Source of the DNA: JANNHK01 sp034408875
Lineage (GTDB): Bacteria > Actinomycetota > Acidimicrobiia > IMCC26256 > PALSA-610
Length of the DNA: 5,540 nt
Assembly (NCBI GenBank): GCA_034408875.1
Contig: JAWXCJ010000083.1
Location: 1-5,540, forward strand
Direction of reading: 5' to 3'
Position 1 is the stretch's first letter, and the number at the start of each line of letters is the position of its first letter. The notes beneath the pieces were generated by a model that made no database searches, was not told where the DNA came from, and saw only the letters and a list, made by a program, of their open reading frames with translations. A program made the position numbers and the translations under genes. Shown piece after piece: positions 1 to 5,540 of the stretch.

Positions 1-985
1 GGATGACCGTGTCGTTGTCGGGCGAGTCGAACTGCAACGACCCTGCGAACACCTCGACGTGGTCGGCTCGGAAGTCGGCAGTGTTCGCGATGACGACGTC
101 GGCGCCGTCGACCTCGAAGCCGAGCACGTTGACCGAGTCGGTGAACGTGTAGTCGCCGGCGACGAGGACGAGGGTGAAGCCCGCGATCTCTTCCCACCGG
201 CCGCCGAGCGTGTCGCTGCCGTTCGTCGACAGCTCGAGGCGGCCGTCGGCGATCGACACGGTGCCTGCGTTGTCGATGTCGACGTTCTGGAGTTGGAGCA
301 CACCGACGTTGTTCTTGGTGATGAAGCCGGTGCTCGTGTTCGTGAGCTTCGGGTTCGCGCCGCCGCCCGAATTCGACATGATCGCGTCGGACGTGATGAG
401 GAAGCCGAGCCGGTTGTCGATGTGCGCGGCAGACGTGAGTGCGAGGTTGCCGCCCGTCCAGTCGGTCAGCGAGTTGTTCACGAACGTCGTCGAGAGGGTC
501 TTCGCGGCGGCCGTCGACCACGTACTCGTCGCGGTGGTCTCGATCGTGACCGACCCGTCTCCGCTGATCGTGCCGCCCAGCCACGCGAGCGACCCGGTGA
601 TCGACAGCTCGCCGTGCGATACGAGCGAGCCGGTGACGAGCCGGACTTCCACCGCGCGCGAGGGCGCGGTCGTGCGCAGGATCGAGCTGATCGTGACCCG
701 GCCGGCGATGTTGATCGCGCCGACAGAAACCGCGGAGCTCAGGTTGACGTTGAGACCGGCTGGGACACAGGCGACGTCGCCGTCGCCGGGCAGGACGTTG
801 GTGTCCCAGTTGGCGGCGGTGCCCCACGATCCGTTGTTCGGGCCGTCGTAGGTGCGGGTGCACGGCCCCGGCGTGACCGCGCTCGAGCGCGGCGAAATCG
901 AGATGCGACCCGCACTCGCGGGGAGTGCGCTGCCGGCCAGGAGGGCGAACACGATCAGGACGACGATCGCCACGCGGCTACGCAT
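1..985 (-). CDS. Secreted beta-helix-like surface protein, N-terminal 328 residues (C-terminus outside window)
   Basis: Reading the minus strand from ATG at 985 gives 328 codons without a stop to the left edge. Residues 1-25 form a classic Sec signal peptide: basic start MRSR, hydrophobic core VAIVVLIVFALLAG, and an A-S-A cleavage site before Gly26. The mature part opens with the pattern NGSWGTAANWDTNVLPGDGD (residues 51-70), which resembles the 'W-x-x-AANW...P-G-x-GD' opening common in exported beta-helix and adhesin-like proteins. It then continues as short alternating hydrophobic/polar strands rich in Thr, Ser, Gly, Asn and Val (for example VTISSIL, GSVTIETT, AGTVSIADGRLEL), as expected of a parallel beta-helix. 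Only two Cys are visible (42 and 73). No catalytic motif or membrane anchor is seen; an anchor could lie in the missing C-terminus. ATG 991 is also in frame, but 985 sits at proper distance from an AAGGAG ribosome site. Role (adhesin, cell-surface or matrix protein) is inferred. Secretion is well supported; the exact family is not. Confidence 0.82.
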   Translation of the reverse strand, partial: MRSRVAIVVLIVFALLAGSALPASAGRISISPRSSAVTPGPCTRTYDGPNNGSWGTAANWDTNVLPGDGDVACVPAGLNVNLSSAVSVGAINIAGRVTISSILRTTAPSRAVEVRLVTGSLVSHGELSITGSLAWLGGTISGDGSVTIETTATSTWSTAAAKTLSTTFVNNSLTDWTGGNLALTSAAHIDNRLGFLITSDAIMSNSGGGANPKLTNTSTGFITKNNVGVLQLQNVDIDNAGTVSIADGRLELSTNGSDTLGGRWEEIAGFTLVLVAGDYTFTDSVNVLGFEVDGADVVIANTADFRADHVEVFAGSLQFDSPDNDTVI

Positions 986-1118
986 CTTCATGCTCCTTCG
1001 GGTCATCATCCGGGGTGGGGGCGGGTTTCGGTGCCGGGTCGGCGGCCCCGTCGAACAGCCGGTCGACGGCGTGTTGCTCCGAATCGCGAACCGATTCGCC
1101 CCTCTTCTCCGTATGCAT
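978..1118 (-). CDS. Small charged, proline-rich protein (46 residues), unknown function
   Basis: Minus-strand ATG at 1118 opens 46 codons ending in TAG at 978-980. The product begins MHTEKRGESVRDSEQHAVDR and ends with a Pro/Asp-rich tail (PAPKPAPTPDDDPKEHEDA). It has no Cys, no membrane segment and no family I recognise. Support for coding: codon third positions are mostly G or C, composition is balanced where neighbouring frames give Arg-rich noise, and the stop overlaps the start of the secreted-protein gene by 8 bases (ATGCGTAG), an arrangement typical of translational coupling. Against: it is short, and the only upstream Shine-Dalgarno-like bases (CAGG, about 8 bases before ATG) are weak. 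The frame stays open upstream but with no ATG or GTG nearby. It may be a leader peptide for the secreted protein, or chance. Confidence 0.4.
   Translation of the reverse strand: MHTEKRGESVRDSEQHAVDRLFDGAADPAPKPAPTPDDDPKEHEDA
993..998 (-). promoter_or_regulatory. Ribosome binding site deciding the start of the secreted protein
   Basis: On the minus strand AAGGAG (993-998) precedes two in-frame ATGs, at 991 and 985. The first is only one base away, too close for initiation, while the second is seven bases away, the usual spacing. This favours ATG 985, so the protein starts MRSRVAIVV rather than MKMRSRV. Confidence 0.7.
1080..1098. repeat. Short perfect inverted repeat, 7-base arms
   Basis: CGAATCG (1080-1086) and CGATTCG (1092-1098) are exact reverse complements around a five-base spacer. 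It lies inside the small minus-strand reading frame and upstream of the SARP gene. It could be a regulator site or a weak hairpin in the minus transcript. It is short and has no T-run, so it is not a convincing terminator, and it may be accidental in GC-rich coding DNA. Confidence 0.25.
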
Positions 1119-1141
1119 GACGAGAACCTGCTGGTCGCGTC

Positions 1142-1159
1142 TTGCGGTCCACTTGCGGT
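1142..1159 (+). promoter_or_regulatory. Tandem heptamer direct repeat, candidate SARP operator
   Basis: TTGCGGT occurs at 1142-1148 and again at 1153-1159, separated by four bases (CCAC), giving an 11-base period. The preceding C is also shared, so eight bases are identical. SARP family activators such as ActII-ORF4, DnrI and AfsR are known to bind direct heptamer repeats with this one-turn spacing near the -35 region. Here the site is about 100 bases upstream of a SARP gene and 23 bases upstream of the divergent small gene's ATG. Binding, and the direction of control, are inferred. No third copy is evident at the next 11-base steps. Confidence 0.4.
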
Positions 1160-1243
1160 TCCTCCACGATCGGGGGGAAGGGGGCGGATAGCGTGCGGAC
1201 GCAGGAAAGTGCCAACCACGCCGAAGGGCCCCATGCGCTTCCC

Positions 1244-1250
1244 GAGGGAG
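1244..1250 (+). promoter_or_regulatory. Ribosome binding site of the SARP gene
   Basis: GAGGGAG lies eight bases before ATG 1259. It fixes the start at 1259, where the protein immediately reads MDVRILGTLEV, the usual N-terminus of SARP winged-helix domains. A TTG at 1142 is in frame further upstream, but the 39 extra residues it would add match nothing typical of the family. Confidence 0.75.
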
Positions 1251-1258
1251 CCATAGAC

Positions 1259-4200
1259 ATGGACGTCCGGATCCTGGGTACGCTCGAAGTCGACGACGGA
1301 GCGCGTTCGGTCAACCTCGGGCTGCGCAAGGCGCGGATGCTGTTCGGCGCCCTCGTCCTCCAGGCCGGTATCCCGGTGCCCACCGACCGCCTCGCGGAAG
1401 CGGTGTGGCCGAACGGGCCGCCCGCCCGCTGGGAGACCGCGCTCTACAGCCACGTCTCGAAGTTGCGACGCGCCCTCGAACCGGACCGCGCGCCCCGAGC
1501 GCAGTCCGGGCGCATCGAAACCGCGGGCGAGGCGTACGTGTTGCGCCTCGCTCCCGACGAACTCGACGCGCACCGCTTCGAGCGGCTCGCGGGCGAGGGG
1601 CGCGCCGCGCTCGGTCACGGCGATGCCGAACGGGCGAGCGAATTCCTGAACGCCGCGCTCGCGCAGTGGCGGGGCGCGGTGCTCGCCGATCTGGCCGACG
1701 CGCCGTTCGTCGCGACCGAAGCCCGCCGCTACGACGAACTCCGCCTCGTCGTCACCGAAGAACGCATCGAAGCCGAACTCGCGCTCGGCCGTCACGCCGC
1801 GGCCGTCGCCGACCTCGAACGGCTCGTCGCGGAGCACCCGCTGCGCGAGCGGTGCTGGGAACTGCTCCTGCTCGCGCTCTACCGCAGCGGCCGCCAGGCC
1901 GACGCGCTGCGCCGCTACCAGGATGTACGCGCCATCCTCGTCGGCGAACTCGGCATCGAGCCGGGCCCGGGGTTGCGCGACCTCGAGGGTGCGATCCTCC
2001 AGCACGCCGACGGTCTGCAAGGCGAACGCACGCGTGTGATCGCGGCCGCGGCCGAACCATCAGAGGTCGCGTTGCCCGGATGGCTGCGCCCGGTCGGCGA
2101 CGCGTTTGTCGATCGCGTCGACGAACTCGACGCGCTGCGGCGTGAGTGGAAGCGGGCCGCGAACGGCGAACGTCGGATGGTCGTCGTCGCCGGAGAACCG
2201 GGAGTGGGCAAGACCCGCCTCGTGCGCGAAGCGTGCGGCGTGCTCGCCGTCGACGGCGCGCTCGTACTCGGCGGGCGCTGCGCCGAGGAGCCGCTGCACG
2301 TGCTCCAGGCGTTCGCCGAAGCGCTCGGTCGCCTCGCCCTCGCCGACGAGCAGCGACTACCGGCCCGCCTGCCGAACGATGTCGCCGTCCTCGCGGGCTT
2401 GGTGCCCGAGCTGGCGCCCTACGCCGGTGCGCTTCCCGCCTTCGATCCCGACGACCAGCGGTACCTGATGTTCCGAGCGGTCAGCGCCGCCCTCGACGCG
2501 CGGGTCGTGGGCGCGCCCGTGTTGCTCGTGCTCGACGACCTGCACTGGGCGCCCGCACCGACCGTGCAGTTGCTCGCGCATCTCCTGCGCGACACCGACC
2601 GGGGGTCGCTGCTCGTCATCGCGACGGTACGCGACACCGAACCGAATACCGATCTCGACGCGCTCATCGCCGACCTCCGGCGCGAGCGGCGCCTCGAACG
2701 CATCGGCTTGCGCGGCCTCGACGCGGGTGATGTCGACCGGCTGGCCCGGGCGCGTGGTGCCGATGTCGAGTCCGACCAGCTGTACGCGATGACCGAAGGC
2801 AACCCCTTCTACGTCGAGGAACTGCTCCGGCACGTCGCCGAAAGCGGCGGCGTGCTCACGCAGGACGCGGTGCCCGACTCGGTGCGCGACACGATCGCCC
2901 GGCGCCTCCTCCGTTTGCCCGACCCGGTGCGCCGCCTGCTCGGCATCGCGTCGGTCGCGGGACTGCACTTCGACCTCGACATCGTGGCCGAAGCCGCCGG
3001 TGCGAGTGTCGACGACGCCGACGATGCGCTCAGCCTCGCCGCGCAAGTCGGCGTCGCCGCCGAGCTGCCGGGAACGGTCGGCGCCTACGCGTTTTCGCAC
3101 GCGCTGATCAGGACGGTGTTGCGCGACGGGTTGGGCACTGCGCGCCAGGCCCGCATCCACCGCCGGATCGGCGACGCGCTCGTTGCGAGCGGCCACCGCG
3201 ACCGTCTCGCCGAGATCGCCCACCACCTCCTTGCCGCCGCGGCCGACGGCAGCGACGCCACACCGGGCGTGCAGTACGCGCGGGAGGCAGCGTGCGAAGC
3301 GACGGCCCGGCTGCGTTACGACGACGCGGTCGCGATCCTCGACACCGCGCGCGCCGTAGCCGAGCCGGCCGCCATCGACCTCCGCCTGCGGTGCGAACTG
3401 CTCATCGACGCCGCTGCCGCGCGCTTCCGGGCGAGCGACTACGACGTGGTCGAGGAGTTGCGCGACAGCGCGTACGCGATCGCGATCGAACTCGACGACC
3501 CCGAAGTCATCGCGTATGTCCTCATGGAGTCGTTCATCGAGACCTCCGACCGCGACAACGTGTGGACGAAGCGGGTCGAAGCGATGATCGACCGGCTCGA
3601 CGAGACGGCCGAATCCCGCGTCATTCTCACCGCGATGCTCGCGCAGTACTACTCGCACCAGCCGGGGGAGCGGTGCCGCGAACTGGGCGAGTGGGCCCTG
3701 GCCCGCAGCGACGACTTCGACCCGGCCGCGCGCGGTCAGATCCTCGAGTTCGTGTACCGCGCCCTGGGTGCCTGGAGTCCGGCCGAACGGATGTTGGACC
3801 TGGCTCGGGCCAAGCTCGACGCGGCCGAGCGTGAAGGCGTCCCCGTGTCGCGGCTCACTGCCATGAGCGTGTTGCGCCGTGCCTATCTGGCCGTCGGCGA
3901 TCTCGCGAGGTCCGATGACGTCGGACGCGAGTACGAGGCGATGGTCGACGCGCTGCAACAGCCGCGCTTTCGCGCCGGCGCGGAACAGCGGCGAGCGATG
4001 CGGGCGTTGTTCGCGGGCCGCTTCACCGAAGCCGAAGTTCACGCCGAAGAAGCCGTCACGCTGCAACCGACGGTCGAGTTCCTCGAAGGCCTCGCCGTGC
4101 AACTCTTCGCGATCCGATTCGAGCAAGGCCGGCTCGTCGAAGTGCGCGACGCGGTCGAAGCGTGGGCGGCGGCGTACGACCGTCCCGCCTGGCGGCTCGG

Positions 4201-4705
4201 CTACGGGACCCTCCTCGCCGAGATCGGCGACCACGACGGTGCCCGCGCCGCGCTCGCGTCGTCGCTGGCAGCCGGGTTCGCCGACGTGCCGCGCGACGAA
4301 CTGTGGTTCCTCGCGCTCGCGGCGTCGGCCACGATCGCGGTACATCTCGGCGATGTGGACGCGGCGGCCCCGATCTACGAGTTGCTCGGGCCCCACGCGT
4401 CACGCGTGATCGTCGCGGGCGAGGGCGCGCTGTGTTGGGGTTCGATCCATCGGCACCTCGGGCCGCTTGCCGCGCTCCTCGGTGAGACCCAGCGGGCGTC
4501 GATGCACTTCGAGTCGTCGATGTCGATGCACGAACGGCTCGGGGCTCAGCCGTTCCTGGCTCGCGACCGCCTCGGCTACGCCCGCCTGCTGCGCGAAACC
4601 GGCGGCGATGGGGTGCGCTCGCAGGCGCTGGCCCGCACGGGGCTGGCCATCGCGAACCAGCTCGGCATGCGGGGCGTTACCGAGCGGTATTCCGACCTCG
4701 CGTAG
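1259..4705 (+). CDS. SARP/AfsR-like transcriptional activator with BTAD, AAA/STAND ATPase and TPR-like domains
   Basis: This intact 1148-residue cytoplasmic regulator is similar in size to large AfsR-type proteins. Residues 1-97 form the OmpR-like winged helix of SARPs (start MDVRILGTLEV, then LGLRKARMLFGAL, the AVWPNGPP turn and LYSHVSKLRRALEP). Residues about 98-253 are the bacterial transcriptional activation domain, ending in the hallmark YQDVRAILVGELGIEPGPGL. Residues about 280-660 are a STAND/AAA ATPase: Walker A GEPGVGKT (312-319), Walker B VLLVLDDLHW (421-430, acidic pair D426/D427), and the family motifs TEGNPFYVEELLRH (512-525) and FSHALIRTVL (612-621). From about 670 to the end the chain is Ala/Arg/Glu-rich helical repeats like TPRs, probably the sensor or partner surface. 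Unlike MalT/LAL regulators there is no C-terminal LuxR helix-turn-helix, so DNA binding is N-terminal. By family knowledge it should bind direct-repeat operators and activate transcription in an ATP-dependent way; its target and ligand are not visible. The TAG stop lies 27 bases before the next start, so co-transcription of the following sigma-factor gene is plausible. Confidence 0.93.
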   Translation: MDVRILGTLEVDDGARSVNLGLRKARMLFGALVLQAGIPVPTDRLAEAVWPNGPPARWETALYSHVSKLRRALEPDRAPRAQSGRIETAGEAYVLRLAPDELDAHRFERLAGEGRAALGHGDAERASEFLNAALAQWRGAVLADLADAPFVATEARRYDELRLVVTEERIEAELALGRHAAAVADLERLVAEHPLRERCWELLLLALYRSGRQADALRRYQDVRAILVGELGIEPGPGLRDLEGAILQHADGLQGERTRVIAAAAEPSEVALPGWLRPVGDAFVDRVDELDALRREWKRAANGERRMVVVAGEPGVGKTRLVREACGVLAVDGALVLGGRCAEEPLHVLQAFAEALGRLALADEQRLPARLPNDVAVLAGLVPELAPYAGALPAFDPDDQRYLMFRAVSAALDARVVGAPVLLVLDDLHWAPAPTVQLLAHLLRDTDRGSLLVIATVRDTEPNTDLDALIADLRRERRLERIGLRGLDAGDVDRLARARGADVESDQLYAMTEGNPFYVEELLRHVAESGGVLTQDAVPDSVRDTIARRLLRLPDPVRRLLGIASVAGLHFDLDIVAEAAGASVDDADDALSLAAQVGVAAELPGTVGAYAFSHALIRTVLRDGLGTARQARIHRRIGDALVASGHRDRLAEIAHHLLAAAADGSDATPGVQYAREAACEATARLRYDDAVAILDTARAVAEPAAIDLRLRCELLIDAAAARFRASDYDVVEELRDSAYAIAIELDDPEVIAYVLMESFIETSDRDNVWTKRVEAMIDRLDETAESRVILTAMLAQYYSHQPGERCRELGEWALARSDDFDPAARGQILEFVYRALGAWSPAERMLDLARAKLDAAEREGVPVSRLTAMSVLRRAYLAVGDLARSDDVGREYEAMVDALQQPRFRAGAEQRRAMRALFAGRFTEAEVHAEEAVTLQPTVEFLEGLAVQLFAIRFEQGRLVEVRDAVEAWAAAYDRPAWRLGYGTLLAEIGDHDGARAALASSLAAGFADVPRDELWFLALAASATIAVHLGDVDAAAPIYELLGPHASRVIVAGEGALCWGSIHRHLGPLAALLGETQRASMHFESSMSMHERLGAQPFLARDRLGYARLLRETGGDGVRSQALARTGLAIANQLGMRGVTERYSDLA

Positions 4706-4732
4706 CCCCGACTACACACGAAGAGAATGCGA

Positions 4733-5103
4733 ATGTCGCGCCTCTCCTCTCCGCGCGCGCGGGCACGACGGTTCGTGACGACTTTGTCGACTCGTACGCG
4801 GACCTGCACGGGCGTGCGTACCGGGTCGCCTTCCGATTGCTCGGCGATCGACACGATGCCGAAGACATCGCGCAGGAAGCCTGCATCGGCGCCTGCACGC
4901 GCCTGGCGCAAGCTCTCTGACGGCGGCTACGCGGCGCGTGGGTCGTACACGTGAGCGCCGGCCTGGCCCGCGATCGCCGGCGCCGATTGCAGCGGTCTCA
5001 GAACACGGGCGTGCAACCCGACCAGACGACGATGTCGTGCGCCGAGGAGTGCGTCGACCTGCACCGCGCGCGCGACGCACTGCCGACCCGCCAGCGCCGG
5101 CGG
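4733..5103 (+). pseudogene. Sigma-70 family (ECF-like) RNA polymerase sigma factor, frame-disrupted
   Basis: ATG 4733, with GAAGAG seven bases before it, begins MSRLSS, but the sigma signature appears one frame over from 4777: DDFVDSYADLHGRAYRVAF, then RLLGDRHDAEDIAQEA, the core of region 2. That frame meets TGA at 4918. Ignoring one extra C at about 4903 gives CTRWRKLSDGGYAAR. Adding one missing base at about 4942 returns to the first frame with WVVHVSAGLARDRRRR, matching the 'WV.RV..NLA.DR.RR' end of region 2. The same frame then gives VDLHRARDALPTRQRRR (to 5103), the opening of region 4. The helix-turn-helix of region 4.2 is not recognisable afterwards. As written, no single frame encodes a working protein. 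Family sigma factors direct RNA polymerase to special promoters. Because residues stay conserved across each break, the damage is either recent or technical. The family call is firm; pseudogene versus sequencing error is open. Confidence 0.7.
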
Positions 5104-5540
5104 CTTTGCGCTCGTCCACCAGCCCGAGTCGGATTCCGTGGTGTCGGGTACCACCAAGACCGAACGCGAAGCGACGGTCTCGACGACAACGGCACCGGTC
5201 GCCACGACGACGACGGCGACGCGCCCGATTCGGAGCCCGCGCCCGGAACGCCAGACGACGAGTCCCCGGCGCCCGACGACGGGTCGACTCCGCCGGCTAA
5301 CACGACGAGCGCGCGGTACGTCGGTTACTACTCGTGCATGACCGCTTACAACTGGTTCGACATTTCTGCCGACGACGCGACCTGCTGGTGATGAATACCG
5401 GCCTCGGAAGCGGGTGCATCATGCAGTTCATGTGGGTGCCGGCCCTCTCGGACGTGTCGCGGACAGTTTCGGGAACGCTGAAGCTGGCGGGCGGTCCGAT
5501 CCCGCGGGCACCTACGACGTGCAGATATTCTACGGGTTGA
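5102..5540 (+). pseudogene. Exported or surface protein with Thr-rich and Asp/Pro-rich linkers, frame-disrupted and cut by the window edge
   Basis: Coding-like sequence continues in three successive frames. From 5102 one frame reads GFALVHQPESDSVVSGTTK, then a Thr-rich stretch VSTTTAPVATTTTAT (to about 5221). The next frame, from 5218, reads DAPDSEPAPGTPDDESPAP, then TSARYVGYYSCMTAYNWFDI and DDATCW, stopping at TGA 5389. Restoring one G near 5388 continues as VMNTGLGSGCIMQFMWVPAL and SGTLKLAGGPIP. Restoring one base near 5504 gives AGTYDVQIFYGL to the edge. Thr and Asp/Pro linkers followed by a Cys-containing domain (codons at 5335, 5383 and 5415) ending in a strand like 'PAGTYDV' are typical of exported actinobacterial proteins. 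No signal peptide or membrane segment is found upstream; it may have been lost, or this may be the C-terminal part of a sigma-factor fusion. I do not recognise the end domain. The function is unknown. Confidence 0.45.

Larger units (their letters stand above)
1119..1258. promoter_or_regulatory. Divergent control region between the secreted-protein genes and the SARP gene
   Basis: This 140-base gap separates genes transcribed in opposite directions, so promoters for both sides should lie here. It contains an 11-base-period direct repeat (1142-1159) and a purine-rich G tract (1171-1187). GGATAG at 1186-1191 is a loose candidate for a plus-strand -10 element, but no -35 sits at 16-18 bases from it. 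I cannot assign a promoter in either direction with confidence. Confidence 0.45.

Noticed and set aside
59..1120. Plus-strand open frames over the first kilobase (59-1120, 174-851, 852-1256)
   Set aside because: The minus strand here encodes a signal peptide and regular beta-strand pattern with a good ribosome site. The plus frames give repetitive Arg/Asp or Pro/Ser shadows.
1142..1258. Upstream TTG start for the SARP gene, adding 39 residues
   Set aside because: ATG 1259 has a well-spaced GAGGGAG and gives the canonical SARP N-terminus. The extra stretch overlaps the presumed control region.
1006..1383. Minus-strand 125-codon frame spanning the divergent region
   Set aside because: Arg-rich shadow composition, start inside the SARP gene. 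The alternative frame giving the 46-residue peptide has better coding character.
2357..4396. Long (679-codon) minus-strand open frame opposite the SARP gene
   Set aside because: It mirrors the strongly biased codons of the real gene on the other strand. Its product is a low-information Arg/Val/Asp-rich chain with no domain, while the plus strand encodes clear SARP and ATPase motifs.
4706..4732. Terminator after the SARP gene
   Set aside because: The 27-base gap has no stem-loop or T-run; the next gene is more likely co-transcribed.
5183..5221. ACG-rich stretch as a microsatellite or tandem repeat
   Set aside because: It reads as a Thr-rich linker and the repeat is imperfect; low-complexity coding explains it.
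4712..5303. Minus-strand frames opposite the sigma factor and linker (4712-5119, 4927-5205, 4998-5303)
   Set aside because: They lie antisense to recognisable sigma region 2 residues and the Thr and Asp/Pro linkers, and contain no motif of their own.

Overview
The window is very GC-rich DNA with G/C-biased third codon positions. Its gene content is a SARP-type regulator, a sigma-70 family factor and secreted proteins with Thr/Pro/Asp linkers. This suggests a high-GC actinobacterium, possibly of the Acidimicrobiia type. The lineage is inferred from style and family content, because no marker gene is present.

Layout. Bases 1-985 (minus strand) hold the first 328 residues of a secreted, beta-strand-rich, probably beta-helix protein with a clear signal peptide; its C-terminus lies beyond the left edge. 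A 46-codon reading frame (978-1118, minus) overlaps its start and may be translationally coupled to it. Bases 1119-1258 form a short divergent control region containing a perfect 7+4+7 direct repeat of the spacing that SARP regulators recognise. Bases 1259-4705 (plus) hold one intact gene for an 1148-residue regulator: SARP winged helix, bacterial transcriptional activation (BTAD) domain, AAA/STAND-type ATPase and a TPR-like C-terminal half.

Only 27 bases after that gene, the character changes. From 4733 to the right edge the coding signal is strong but hops between reading frames. First comes a sigma-70 family (ECF-like) factor with recognisable region 2 and the beginning of region 4. Next comes a Thr-rich, then Asp/Pro-rich linker, leading into a Cys-containing extracellular-looking domain that runs off the window. 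At least six frame changes are needed to read through, most of them explained by a single missing or extra base. Either these are two recently decayed genes, or this is an error-rich stretch of assembly, for example near a contig end. The sequence alone does not decide.

Working model (inference): the SARP-ATPase-TPR protein is a signal-integrating activator that may control itself and the divergent secreted protein through the intergenic repeat. The downstream sigma factor and surface protein would form a second regulator/exported-protein pair. There are no RNA genes, CRISPR arrays, insertion sequences or attachment sites that I can support.
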